A stretch of DNA of 64,000 nucleotides, from the NCBI RefSeq assembly GCF_000283155.1, contig NW_004454156.1:41450565-41514564 (forward strand), read 5' to 3'. Shown here piece by piece: positions 33,830 through 45,470 of this stretch. Source of the stretch: Ceratotherium simum simum (taxonomy: Eukaryota; Chordata; Mammalia; Perissodactyla; Rhinocerotidae). The position numbers and the translations under genes were made by a program. Numbering within the stretch: the first letter of the stretch is position 1; every line of letters starts with the position of its first letter. Under the pieces are notes generated by a model. It searched no databases and had not been told where the DNA came from. It saw only the letters and a list, made by a program, of their open reading frames with translations.

Positions 33830-35755
33830 TGAGTAGTATAAAGGAGAAAACATAAAATGACCCATAATCCCATTGTCTAGTTCACCCTATTGACATTAAA
33901 AAAGTACATGTACATGGTTTGAAAGTGTAAACAGCATCAAGAAGTACAAAACAGACAGTGAAAGCCTGCTTCCCCTCAACCGGTGTTTACTGACAATAAA
34001 AATTATTATGCATATAATAACATATGTATGCATGTATGCTTGTGTGTATACATATGATTTATACATACACGTTTATTTGTGTAAATTAAAACATGTAAAC
34101 AAGAGATCATATGTATTCTGATCCTTTTTCCATATATTTAATATCGAAATTCATAATTTTTACTGTTGCATATAATTGCATTTGAGAGTTGTTAGGATAT
34201 GTAGAAACCATCTATCTTGAAAAAACTAGTTAACTCTTAAAATTAATAACATTGGATCCCAACTCTTCTTTTTCTTTGCATTTTACTCTGTTTAGTTTAC
34301 CTTTCCCCCCTTTACTCCTTTCTCTATATCATCCCCATTCACTGTTTGTTTTCAGTTTAAAATTTTATACGTTTTTTTTGGTAATTTACATACAGTAAAA
34401 GTACTCTTTAGGACATAGAGTTCTGTAAGTATTGACAAATGCGGAGTCGTATATATCCACCACAGTCAAGATACAGAGTGGTTCCTTTGCCCCAATTTCA
34501 CTGCTTTTTGTTCAGAAGAATGTGCAGAGTAAATAGGATGCTTTAGTAACTTTGAAAGTGTTCAATTGAGAAATACGGCACTGTACAACTATTCATGTTC
34601 ACTGTAAAAATATCATCATCTTCTTAGCCGTATAATACTTTTTGTTACTGCCAGTATTTTGGAACATTGGACAACTTGAAAGCACAATACAATGTATTTA
34701 AATCTGTTTCATCTTCTGCTTTAGGTTCTAGCCAATGGTATAAATTCAGCTTGGTTAGGATTTGATAACTCTTGGAGTACTTAGACTGTTATAAAGAAAA
34801 TATTGATTTTGCATAGTTTACCCAGATAGTTAAACCTAAGTCTTGTAATTCTTATGTTTATCCGTAATGATTATATTTTTGAGTTCCCTGAGTGAGAACA
34901 CTACTGTCAGATAGTCATATAGTTTCATATAGTCCATAGTCATATAGTTTCTGGAATGTTATATAATTGGAATCATGTAGTATGTAGCCTTCAGGTTGGC
35001 TTCTTTAACTTAGTAATATACTTTCAAGATTCCTCGGTGTCTTTTTATGGCTTGATAGCTTATTTCTCTTTGTTTTTGAGTGATACTCCATTTTATGGAT
35101 GTATCATAGTTTATTCATTCACCTATTAAAGGATTATTGATATAGGTGGATTAATATCTACCATATTTGTTACTGTTTTCTATTCATTGCCCTTATTCTT
35201 TATTTCTTTTTTATCTTCCCATCTTTTTCTTCCTTCTCTGGTTTTAATTGAGCATTTTATATAATTCCATTTTTTTTTTCCTCTCCTAGCATATCAATTA
35301 TACTTCTTTGTTTTTAACTTTTTTTAGTGGTTGCTCTAAAATTTGCAACATACATTTGCGACTACTGCAAGTGTACTTTCAAATAACACTATACTGCTTC
35401 ACAGGTAGTGCAAGTACCTTTTAACAGAGTATTCCAGTTTCTCTTTCCTGTCCCTTATAACATTACTGTCATTCATAAGCTATATTTACCAAACACATCA
35501 TTGCTATTATTATTGTGAACAAATCGTTCTCTGTTAGGTCAGTTAAGAATAAGAAAAATAAAATGAAATAAACTAAAGATGTTATTTTACCTTCATTTAT
35601 TCCTTCTCTAACTTATAACCTTTTCTAACAGATCTTCTTTATGTAGATCTGAGTTTCTAACCTTTAACATTTTCCTTCTCTCTGAAGGACTTTTTACCAG
35701 GTTATAGCTCTGATTTTATTATTTAAAACTTACTATTTTGGGTTAGAAAAGGGAT
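33830..35755 (-). mobile_element. LINE-1 pieces, antisense
   Basis: 34370-34500 and 34960-35140 are L1 3' region in reverse ('acaaatgcggagtcgtatat', 'ggaatcatgtagtatgtagc', 'tgatactccattttatggat'). 35290-35700 continues with 'agtggttgctctaaaatttg'. The part at 34510-34910 between them is unassigned, and 33830-34150 is only weakly L1-like. Confidence 0.6.
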
Positions 35756-35775
35756 TTCCTTTCTTTCTTTCTTTC

Positions 35776-37212
35776 TTTTTTTTTTTTTTTGAGGTTAATA
35801 GGCTTATAATGGGGCCATGATACTACTAATAATATGAAAATAAAAAACCGTTCATTTATACACAGTATTCCTGTATGGTGCAATATGAAATGGGATCATG
35901 GAATCAATGTACATATATGAATTATCACCAAGAGTTCATAAATTAAGCTCACTTTAAGAAAACTCATTCTATTCTTTTTTGGAGCAGGGGTTGCAAAGTT
36001 GTGATGTATAACAAAAATACTGTGTTTAAAAGCTCCAAAACCAAGTATTAGCCTAAATTGAAAATAACTGCAACTTAAATTAAAAGCTAAACCCAACTAG
36101 ATCTTTACTGTGGCTATGCAGATTTTTGTTTTGTGGCCTGCAGGTTTTACTGAGGTAACAAACTCTTATCTCTTACTTCTCTTTCTAGCACTTCCCCACC
36201 CTTGCCCCCAGCTTCCTTTTTCATGGCTGTCTTTGGCAATGTTTCCAAATCTGGAAAGCAAAAGAACCTGCTAAAGTAAATGAGGAAGATGAAAAACAAC
36301 ACTATGTACATTGTATGAAAACCAATCTAAGAGTATGAACTGAGAAAGAAAATACTAGAAGGAAGGCTGAGCAGCAGTCTACCCTCAAGGGAAAAAGAAA
36401 ATAAAAAAATAAAGAGGCTGTTACTCCTCGCCCTTCTTCCACATTATCTTCTGATTAGAAGAGTGTGGAACCAAAATTTCAAACTCTGAAAAGGCAATGA
36501 CTTTGAAGGACAAGCTAGAGAAGTGAATAAATGATAAAAAAGCACAGCAGTAGCTTTAGCTGTCAGTGAGTTTCTTTGCTCTGGCATTGGCGTTGTCAAT
36601 ACGATCCTTGTTGGTGTCAGCCTTTTTTGAGATGTGCTCTGTTTGTCGATTTTGAGCCTCAATCTCGTTGCCCATGTCCAGGGCCATGTTTTTTAGATGT
36701 CCTAGGATACTGCCTGCTTGAGTCAGGTTCTCTTCCGTTTCTTCTTCTCTGGCATCATTAGTTATACGTTTAATGTATCCGCTGCTGGCTGCTCCTATGG
36801 TTGCTTGCTGAGGCTGACCGTTTGTCACGTGGCCTGGCTGCTTAGATAGAACGTTGCTAGGATAGTTGTCTCCACCATCTCCCCATGTTGCCTTATAGGC
36901 CTTACTAGACTCAAAGTTCTTTGTCCTGTTAGATGGGCAGACACAAAGGCCACAGCACTTGTTGAGTTCTGTTAAAGTCTTCTCTGCCTCTCTCATGTCT
37001 TTATTTGGTCCATGCCTTCTTCTGTGCGGTTTAGTTGTTCCCCTTGTTCATTCAGCATAGTGATAGTCTTGATTCCTGCATCCTGAGACTCAATAGCTAA
37101 ACCCAGGATTCTCCTTGTATTTTCCAGAGACTCATCAGTAACCTGGTGAGCCCTCAGCTGAATTTCTTCTGATGACAGATTATCCATGATGAATTAAAAT
37201 TCTTGATAGGCA
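35776..37212 (-). pseudogene. SNAP23: Processed pseudogene of SNAP23 (retrocopy, one frameshift)
   Basis: The minus strand holds an intronless copy of SNAP23 mRNA. The coding-like part runs 37187 to 36556. It starts [15 protein letters not shown], keeps the cysteine-rich palmitoylation region CCGLCVCP and both SNARE segments, and ends at the normal stop position (ANARAKKLTDS). A 4-nt deletion near 36999-37003 breaks the frame after MDQIK and gives an immediate TGA; the downstream part is open in another frame from 36996. About 760 nt of likely 3' UTR lies at 35791-36555, followed by a poly(A) tract seen as T's at 35776-35790, then a TTTC repeat. About 25 nt of likely 5' UTR lies above 37187. 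It is antisense to MEMO1. I could not find a clear target-site duplication. SNAP23 encodes a t-SNARE of membrane fusion; this copy should not make the full protein. Confidence 0.93.
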
Positions 37213-37430
37213 CAGAAACTGAAATGTGGATATTAGTTCTGGAAACTGGAAGTCCTAGATCAAGGTGCCAGCATTGGTCACGTTCTCATGAGGGCCCTCC
37301 TTCCTGTTCAAAGCTGGTACTTTCTCACTGAATCCTTACATGGTGGAAGGGGAGGATTTCTTTTCTTTTACCTTTACCACCTCTTCAGGAATACACAAGA
37401 GACTCCTTTTCTGGTGTTTCTTTTAATCAT
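37213..37430 (-). mobile_element. MaLR LTR fragment, antisense
   Basis: 'ttctggaaactggaagtcct', 'agatcaaggtgccagcattg' and 'ccttacatggtggaagggga' match the middle of an MLT/MST-type LTR in reverse. It directly abuts the 5' end of the SNAP23 retrocopy. Confidence 0.6.
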
Positions 37431-37489
37431 GAATTAAGAATAAAGTATTTTGTTTATAGGGAAAATTAAGTAGGCTAGTAAACAAAACT

Positions 37490-38230
37490 CATTTTAGCCC
37501 CAAAAGGTAATTTCCCCTGTCGGGGGAAGAGGTAGAAGAATCTCCCTCTGCCCTTTCCCTTAAGGTTCTTCTGGCTGGCCAAATAATCAACAAGACAGGT
37601 TAGCAGGAGAAAATAATACCAAGTTTAATAACATGTATACATGGGAGAAAGCAGGGACACTGCGTTTCTCAACACAATAGCAGAAATTCTCGTCTTAAAT
37701 ATCATTTTCAGCCAATGACAAAGGAGGATTTGGGGGTGGGGGGAGTCAGTTACAGGAGATTACCACTAAAGCACAGTAAACAAGAGTAAGGTTTATTATA
37801 CAGCCCCAAGGCCTCATCTTCCACATTGATAAGTTACTAGAAATGAGCTCACCCCCCCCCCCTTTTTCTCAATACAGAGAGGGAGATACCTTTACAAATG
37901 GAGACTTCCCTTGTAAATGATTGTCTGACAACTCCTCGCAGGGCCATCCAAAGAATGTGGCCAGAGAGACAGAACTCCCGATAAGATGGGCTTGTTGGTG
38001 CCTTTTCTATTGTAACCTCTATCCTAAATTATCTTTTATAGCAGTCATGATAATAACCCCTTCCTAAAACAGATTTTTTTTGGTTTTAAATTCTTTAGGC
38101 AGTTTGGGAGGGGAAACTCAAATATTTTTCCTGAGCTCTCTGAGTCCTTATTGTCTTCAGCTCAAAATAATCCGCATACCAGAGTGGTGCTTCCTGGGGC
38201 AGCTTGCCCTGAGCACCATCACCCCCCTTT
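37490..38230 (-). mobile_element. Endogenous retroviral LTR (ERV1-like), antisense
   Basis: Read in reverse it starts TGATGGTGCTCAGGGCAAGC near 38225, has a TATA-like GGCTGTATAATAAACC around 37780-37803 and an ATTAAACTT signal near 37625, then a U5-like 'gcctggtcgattatttggcc'-type region and a GGGGCTAAAATGAG end. The overall order fits U3-R-U5. No internal genes adjoin it. Family not named. Confidence 0.6.
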
Positions 38231-38319
38231 AAGTTTTATTAGTTAATTTGCATAAAAATTTGGTTGTTTTTAAGATGACATTTACTCTCAAAATTTAAAA
38301 ATTTTGGTTAACCTGATTT

Positions 38320-38560
38320 TTTTTTGGTGAGGAAGATTGACCCTGAGCTAACATTCATTGCCATCTTGCTCTTTTTTTTTTTGGCTTGAGAGAGATTGTC
38401 ACTGAATTAACATCTGTGCCAATCTTCCTCTATTTTGTATGTGGGACCCCACCACCACATGGCTTGATAAGCGGTATGTAGGTCCACGCCCGGGGTCTGA
38501 ACCCACAAACCCTGAGTCGCTGAAGTGGAGTGTGCAAACTTAAGCCACTGGGCCCACCTG
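38320..38560 (-). mobile_element. Old ERE-type SINE, antisense
   Basis: GAGGAAGAT tail type. Flanks GGTTAACCTGATTTTT and GGTTAATCTGAATTTTT give the duplication with small differences. The head is shortened and diverged (GTGGGCCCAGTGGC). Confidence 0.88.
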
Positions 38561-38749
38561 GTTAATCTGAATTTTTCAAATGTTTCAGAGCTACCTAATT
38601 GTACTAATCTAGGTGCAAGGAATGATGGCAAATATAAAAATAAGCAAACATTGTGTGTTTTCTTAGCATATAGCTTGGGAGGAGAGGTAAGAAATGTGTA
38701 TAAATAAATGTAATATAATTCAAAATGTAATAAGTGCAATTGAAGAGTT

Positions 38750-39420
38750 TATGAGAACAGAAAAAAGGGATGTGGGAGCAAAAAGATAATAGCTGAGTTA
38801 GGGGAGCACAGAGAAGGCTTCATGAAGGAGGTGGCATTTGAGTGGACTTTGAAGATGCCTGTAATTTTCACAGAATGGGGCAGAATGTTTTTGTGGGAAA
38901 GAGAGTATTGTAAATACAAAATATATATAGGAGTAGGAAGGCCCAGGGCTTTTTAAAGAACAAAAACTATTTGACTTTAGCTTGTGGGAGTTGCAGAAGG
39001 CTTGGCTAGTTCTTGAGGTCTGTCTGTAGATGTTTTTTGTTTAGCCTGTGTAGTTAGAAAAAGTGTTTTCATATATACACATGTTTTTAGTTTGATATTG
39101 ATCCTACCACTTCCTGTTATCTTATACCTGATCCACCTTTTCACACATATATGGTACCAACTGGGACTGGAGGCATTTGAATAGGTGACCTGTAGAGACA
39201 TAGAGTAAGAGGGGCAAGATTAGAAAGTTGGAACAGTAGGCTGGGACCGTATTATGGAGGGTATTGTATTTAAAGATATTTGTATTTTATTTTGTGATTG
39301 GCATAGAGCTAGTAAAAGTTCCTCAGCAAAGGAGGGAGATGATTAGAACTTGACTATAAGAATTTACTTCTTGATGATGTGATGATATACTGTTGGAAGA
39401 GATTGATAGAAATAGATTAG
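38750..39420 (-). mobile_element. L2 LINE fragment, antisense
   Basis: 'agaaggcttcatgaaggagg', 'tggcatttgagtggactttg' and 'ggagggtattgtatttaaag' follow the reverse L2 order. The middle (38960-39170) is diverged. Confidence 0.6.
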
Positions 39421-39437
39421 TAAAGAAATCATGGGGG

Positions 39438-39723
39438 GGCTGGCCCCGTGGCTTAGCGGTTAAGCGCGCGCGCTCTGCTACTGGTGGCGCCGGGTTCGGA
39501 TCCTGGGCACGCACCGATGCACCGCTTCTCCGGCCATGCTGAGGCCGCGTCCCACATACAGCAACTAGAAGGATGTGCAACTATGACATACAACTATCTA
39601 CTGGGGCTTTNNNNNNNNNNNNNNNNNNNNNNNNNNNNNNNNNNNNNNNNNNNNNNNNNNNNNNNNNNNNNNNNNNNNNNNNNNNNNNNNNNNNNNNNNN
39701 NNNNNNNNNNNNNNNAAAAAAAA
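39438..39723 (+). mobile_element. ERE-type SINE, sense, with internal assembly gap
   Basis: Head GCTGGCCCCGTGGCTTAGCG to 'ctactggggcttt', then 105 N (39611-39715), then an A tract. AAAGAAATCATGGGGG flanks both ends (39422-39437 and from 39724), so the gap lies wholly inside the element's tail. Confidence 0.92.
39611..39715. other. Assembly gap (105 N)
   Basis: A run of N inside the tail of a sense ERE. No gene content is likely to be missing, because the target-site duplication encloses the gap. Confidence 0.99.
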
Positions 39724-40499
39724 AAAAGAAATCATGGGGGCTTTGAACTAAGGTAGTGGTGGAGATGGGGTGGCAGACTGAGCTGATTATGGGAGACATT
39801 TAAAGGTTAGAATCAACAGAACTTGTTACTGTTTCTATGTTGCAGGGAGTAAGAGTATTTTAAGAGAATCCAAAAGTTTAGTTGCCATTATCAGCGATGG
39901 TAAAGCCAGAAATAGGTATAAGTTTAAGAGAACATAGGGCATGGAAACATTGGCTTGTTTTTAACAAAATAGTGGAATTTCTCTATAATTCTGACAGCAA
40001 ACTTGGCCAATTCATGTTAGGATTGTTTTGCTTCAAATGGTTGAGTTTCCAAAATAGAATTTAGTAGGCTCTTTAGTACCTGAAATATACCTGCCCTTGT
40101 AAAACCTTTCTTATCAGTATTCCTACTCGAATGGAAATTTAGAAAGATATAACCTTTGAAATAATTTTGATAATCTCATTAGATTCCCTTAACTGATGAA
40201 ACAATAGAGCTTTATAATGACATAAATGTTAATTTTAGTTGTCATTGACAGGTAGCTTACCTTCCCCCTTTTCCCTCTCTTCTCCCCCTTCCCCAGTTCT
40301 TTGGCTCTGCTTGATGTTTTCTGGATCTTTTTAGTTTGTTCTTTCTCACAGTGAGTCACAGTATTCTGCATAAAGTCTGTATTTATGTCCGTGTAGTCTG
40401 AAGGTGAATTTGATCAAGAGGAAAAGATGAGAGAAATTCTTCCTTATAGGGCTCCCTAAAACTCTGCAGTTATGATTCCTTTATGTCATTTTGCTTTTA

Positions 40500-41060
40500 A
40501 CACCTATTTCGAGGGTTCCACAACCAGCCTCACATTTGAAGACTCACTACAAGGACTCATAGTTGTATTTCTGACTATGATTTATTGGAAAAGATATGAT
40601 ACACAGCAGGACTAGCAAGGGAAAAAGACACATCAGGCAGAATCTGGAGAAATCCAGGTGCAGGCTTCCAACATTCTTCTTCCCGTAGGGGTGGGTTGAA
40701 TAGAATGTGCTTCCTCCAGCAGTGTAACACGTGTACAGTGTTTCTGGCCAGGGAAGCCTGCTTTAAGATTCAAAATTCAGGATTTTTATTGGAGGCTGGT
40801 CATGTAGGCAGTGTCTGCCCTTGTAGCCACAGCTACTGGAATTCCAGAAGGAAAGCAGGTGTTCTCCAGAATCACATTGTTTATAAACAATCTAGGCAAG
40901 CTGGTACAGTGTCCCAAGTGGGTAACAGCCTTAATCAACATAAGGAACATTGTAAAAGCCAAGTTCCCAGATGTCAGCCAAGGGCCAGTCTTTACAAGCA
41001 GGCCCTTCTAAAGATTGCAGCAACAGACCTGCTATGTTAACTCTCCTGCAAAGTTCCCAT
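40500..41060 (-). mobile_element. Endogenous retroviral LTR (MER-type), antisense
   Basis: Sequence such as 'ctgactatgatttattggaa', 'ctggagaaatccaggtgcag', 'ggatttttattggaggctgg' and 'agccaagggccagtctttac' matches a recurrent mammalian LTR in reverse, ending near GTTAACATAGCAG read on the minus strand at about 41040. Open frames at 40696-41165 are fortuitous. Confidence 0.6.
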
Positions 41061-41639
41061 TCCTCTTTCCGAGTTCCAGGCTGCCATATTGCCATTCCAA
41101 GTTTCTGCATTTTTGACTCACTTAAATGCCATTCTTACCCTTATTATAGCTTAGGTTTGTATTAGATCTTAAGATTATACTTTCCTTTCTGATTGTGGCC
41201 TTAAATCAGGGTCTTCAGATATTAGAAATGGTCAGAGAAAGGTAAGATCTGCTTTTCTACAGTTAGTCTTGACCAGAGTGGGATGGCTAATTAATTATCT
41301 TTGGACGTAGAAAGTAGCCTGAGATTTTCTGCCTCTGTCTAACTTAAATGACAGTCATAAGAGCAGTGCCATTTTCAAGTGTGTTCTTATTCTGTGTTCT
41401 TTTATACTCATGATTATTTGTGTATTTCTGCATACGTCTTACAGTTAAATCTCTCTTGTTATTTATTGAGATTTTACAGCATACATAGTTTTTCTTTATA
41501 TGTTTCTGAGTTTCCCTTTTTCATGAATGTTGATTGCCTTTGAGTATTACCTCTGCATCAGGAAGAGAGCATTTTTTAGAATTACAGAACATGGAGGATC
41601 TCTGGAAGAATAAGTAAAAATATTTTTTTGGTTGAAATG

Positions 41640-41699
41640 GAATAATTTCAGTTTCTATGACCATGAAACTGAATAATTTCAGTTTCTATGACCATGAAA
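41640..41699. repeat. 31-bp tandem duplication
   Basis: GAATAATTTCAGTTTCTATG plus ACCATGAAA occurs at 41640-41668 and again at 41671-41699 without a mismatch, two bases apart, directly before a 5'-truncated ERE. Confidence 0.95.
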
Positions 41700-41702
41700 G
41701 TT

Positions 41703-41935
41703 CTGCGCGCTCCGCTTTGGTGCCCCGGGTTCACGGGTTCACGGGTTTGTGGGTTCAGATCCCGGGTGCGCACCTACTCCACTCATTAGCCATGCTGTGG
41801 AGGCATTCCGGTACACAATAGAGGAAGATTGGCACAGATGTTAGCTCAGGGCTAATCTTCCTCAAGCGAAAAATGAGGAAGATTGCCAACAGATGTTAGC
41901 ACAGGGTGACTCTTCCTCACCAAAATAAATAAAGA
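41703..41935 (+). mobile_element. Old, 5'-truncated ERE-type SINE, sense
   Basis: Starts inside the head (GCGCGCTCCGCTTTGG) and carries extra copies of a GGTTCACG-type unit in the B-box region, then the diverged GAGGAAGAT tail and an A-rich end. It abuts a 31-bp tandem repeat at 41640-41699. Confidence 0.8.
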
Positions 41936-42117
41936 TAAAAGTAAAAGAAGAGAGGAGAATAAATCATATAGTAGTATTATTGTGGTGACAGTCTCAGCAC
42001 TTTAGCAATAAGGATACTTTTCCTTGTGACTGGCTTAGTTATGATTTGTTTCATTCTCACCTTGAGAAGCTCTGGACTGCTTCTGAAATATTTGGGAAAT
42101 TAGAAGTATTTGTATAG

Positions 42118-42359
42118 GGCCGGCCCCGTGGCTTAGCGGTTAAGTGCCCACGCTCCGCTGCTGGTGACCCGGTTAAGTGCCCACGCTCCGCTGCTGGTGA
42201 CCCGGGGTTCGGATCCCGGGTGCACGCCGACGCACCGCTTCTCTGGCCATGCTGAGGCCGCGTCCCACATACAGCAACTAGAAGGATGTGCAGCTATGAC
42301 ATACAACTATCTACTGGGGCTTTGGGGGAAAATAAATAAATAAATTATAAAAAAAAAAA
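42118..42359 (+). mobile_element. ERE-type SINE, sense, with 33-bp internal duplication
   Basis: Complete copy with target-site duplication AGAAGTATTTGTATAG (42102-42117 and 42360-42375). The unit starting GGTTAAGTGCCCACGC occurs twice in tandem at 42138-42170 and 42171-42203, which lengthens the tRNA-like head. Confidence 0.95.
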
Positions 42360-42559
42360 AGAAGTATTTGTATAGAGGAGAAAATTCTCATATTTGTCAA
42401 TGTTCAGGGGAGAAATATCAAATTAATGCTAGAGGAAGAATAAGCAAATAACTATTTGTATGCAGTATTTCATCTAGTTTAAAATGTCATCAGTTTTAAG
42501 ATTTCAATTGTTCGTGTACCGCCAAGTAAAAACATTGCCAATTTAATTATATTTTCTTA

Positions 42560-42700
42560 TTACTTAGAATATTTATATTAGAATTCACATTTTTTTTCTT
42601 GTGATGAAGACTTTTAAGATCTCTTAGCAACTTTCAAATATGCGATACAGTATTATTAGCTCTGGAATTAACTGGAACTATACTAACTGTAGAATTCACA
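42560..42700 (-). mobile_element. LINE-1 fragment, antisense
   Basis: 'cttgtgatgaagacttttaa', 'gatctcttagcaactttcaa' and 'atgcgatacagtattattag' match the antisense L1 3' region. Confidence 0.75.
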
Positions 42701-42924
42701 TTTTTATATTAGAATTTTTATGTTAGAATTTAAACTTTTCATGCTCTGTACCAGTAAGAGCATTGGTGATATAGTGATATTGTTTGTTTTTAAAGAGAGT
42801 GCTCCACTGTTGGTTCTGGGATTTCAATTCTTTTTAGTCTGTTACACATTTGGATATATTAATTTTCTGCAGCATGGTTTAAGGTATAGGACAGAAAAAG
42901 AAGGGATAAAACTTTCCTCTACAT

Positions 42925-43050
42925 TACTAAAGTGCTCACAAGCACCTTGTAAGGTAAGTATTATTAACTCTATTTTTACTGATGACAAAATTGAGGCTTA
43001 GGATAGTTGTAAATAACCTGCTGCAGGTAGCACAGCTTGCAACTGGCAAA
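42925..43050 (-). mobile_element. MIR SINE fragment, antisense
   Basis: 'ccttgtaaggtaagtattat', 'gatgacaaaattgaggctta' and 'gcaggtagcacagcttgcaa' follow the reverse MIR order. Confidence 0.75.
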
Positions 43051-43054
43051 GATG

Positions 43055-44540
43055 TGTTTACTGAAGTATGATATACATCGTATAAAATTCACCCATGTAA
43101 GAGTACAACTCAGTGATTTTTAGTAAATTTATAGAGTTGTGCAACCATTCTCACAATCTGGTTTTAGAACATTTTCATTACCCAAAAAAGAAACCTTGTG
43201 TCCATGTGAGGACAAGTCTTGCTCCCACTCTCAACCTCAGGCAACTGTTTATCTGCTTTCTGTCTCTGTAGATTTGCATTTCTGGAAATTTCATATAAAT
43301 GGAATCATATAAAATGTAGTCTTTTGTGTCTGTCCTTTTTCACTTAGCATACTGTGTTTGAGGTTCATCCATGTTACAGCATGTATCAGTAATTCATTCC
43401 TTTTTATTGCCAAATAGTTATTCCATTATATGAATATAGCACATTTTATTTATCCATTCACCGGTTGATGGACATTTGGATCATTTCCATTTTCGGCTAT
43501 TAGGAATAATATTATAAACGATTCTTGTATAAGTCTTTATGTGAACATATGTTTTTGTTTCTCTTGAATAGGTACTTAGGAATGGAATTGCTTGGTCATA
43601 TGATAAGTCTATGTTTTAACTCTTTCAGAAACTGCCAAACTGTTTTGACGGCACCATTTTATATTGCAGGAGCAATGCATGAGGGTTCCAGTTTCTCCAG
43701 GCTCTGGCCAATACCTATTATTGTCAATCTTTTTGATTACAACCCTTCTCATAGATGTGTAGTTTAACCTCATTATGGTATTAATTTGGATTGCTCCAGT
43801 GACTCATGATGTCATGATTAGTCGTTTGTGTATCTTCTTTTGTGAAATGTCTGTTCATATATTTTGTCCAAATTTTGTTTTAATTTGATAATTTTTCTTT
43901 TTCTGAGTTGTAAGAGATTTTATAATTTCTGGATATAAGTTCTTTATTCATATATATGATTTGCAAAGATTTTTCTCCCGTTGTATGACTTGTCTTTTCA
44001 TTTTCTTAATGGTGCCTGTTGAAGAGCAAACATTTTTGATAAATTTCGGTTATCATTTTTCTTTCTTATGTGGATTCTGCTTTTGATATCATATTTAAGA
44101 AATCTTTGCCTAATCCAAGGTCACAGAGATTTTCTCTTCGGGAACGGGAATCAGCAAACTACAGCCTGCAGACCACATCAGGCCCACAACTTGTTATTGT
44201 AAATGTTTTATTGGAACATAGCCACACCCATTTATTTATGTATTGTCTATGGCTACTTTCGCTTTACAGTGACAGTTGAGGCGTTGCTACAGAGATTGTA
44301 TGGCCCAGAAAACCTAATATATTAATTTATGGCCCCCTTCGAAAGATGTTTTCTGACCCCTATTCTAGAAGTGTTACAATTTTAGCTCTTATAGTTATTC
44401 TGTGATCCAGTTTGAGATATATTTTGTGTATGGTATGAGGTAAAAGTCCAAGTTCACTTGTTTTCATATGGATATGCAGTTATCCCAGTACCATTTGTTG
44501 AAAAGACTATTCTGTAAGTAATGAGTCATTTTTCTTTTGC
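43055..44540 (-). mobile_element. LINE-1, antisense: 3' region and end of ORF2
   Basis: In reverse: 3' UTR (43055-43330), then ORF2 end ('tatccattcaccggttgatg', 'gaatggaattgcttggtcat', 'gaaactgccaaactgttttg', 'tcttttgtgaaatgtctgtt'), continuing after a DNA transposon (44117-44365) with 'gtatggtatgaggtaaaagt'. No open frame. Confidence 0.85.
44117..44365. mobile_element. hAT-type nonautonomous DNA transposon inside L1
   Basis: 'aatcagcaaactacagcctg', 'taaatgttttattggaacat', 'gtctatggctactttcgctt' and 'agatgttttctgacccct' match a common hAT-Charlie-related mammalian MITE. L1 sequence resumes on both sides. Confidence 0.8.
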
Positions 44541-45290
44541 TACATTTAAGATTTTCTCCTTATCTTTGGTTTTCCTCAGTTTTGTTGTGATGTATCTAGG
44601 TGGGGATCTCTTTGTGCTTATCCTACTTTGGGTTGTTGAGTTTCTTGGATCTTTAGATTAATGTTTCTGATGAAATTTGAAAAGTTTTCAGCCATTATTT
44701 CTCCTAATATTTTTACTATACCTTTTCTGAGACCCTTGTTGTATGCATTCTGGTTTGTTTGATGTTGTCTACACAGTACTCTGTTCACTTTTTCAGTCTT
44801 TTTTCCCCTCTGTTCTTTAGATGCGATAATTTATTTTATCTTTAATTTCACTGATTCTTTATGTAATACCGAATCTGCTCTTCAGACCATCTAGTGAATT
44901 TTTCATTTTAGTTATACTTTTCAACTCTAAAATTTCCATTTGGTTCTTTTTAATACTTTGCATTTCTTTGTTGGTATTTACTAGTTGTTTAGTCATTGTC
45001 ATCATATATATATGTAGAGAGAGAGACAAACATGTATATATGTTTTTTAACTTTTTTAAGCATAGTTTCCTTTATTTCTTTGAACATATTTATAATAACT
45101 ATTTTCAAGTCTTTGTCTGCTACATTCACTATCTGGTCCCACTTGGATACAGCTTCTACTGGCTGTTCTTTTTTTTCCCCTAAGAATGGGTCCCAGTTTC
45201 CTGTTTCTTTGGCTCGTAATTTTTTCTTGAAACTGGGCTTTTTACATAGTATATTGTAGCAACTCAATTCTGATTTTATTAATTTCTTCT

Positions 45291-45311
45291 GGTGGTGGTG
45301 GTGGTGGTGGT
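45291..45311. repeat. (GGT)n microsatellite
   Basis: Seven GGT units within antisense HAL1/L1-like sequence. Confidence 0.95.
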
Positions 45312-45470
45312 TGTTTCATTCATTCATACATTCATTTTTTTTAAAGTAACTTTCATGGACTCTATCTGCAGAATCTCTCTCTCTCACAATGTGTGGCTAC
45401 TGATGTATCTCCTCAGCTTTTAAGAAATTCTTGTTTATACTGTTCACCTCAGCTTTCTAGAGATCGCCCC

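Noticed and set aside
36444..36662. Minus-strand frame overlapping the SNAP23 copy
   Set aside because: Different frame from the SNAP23 similarity and mostly in its 3' UTR.
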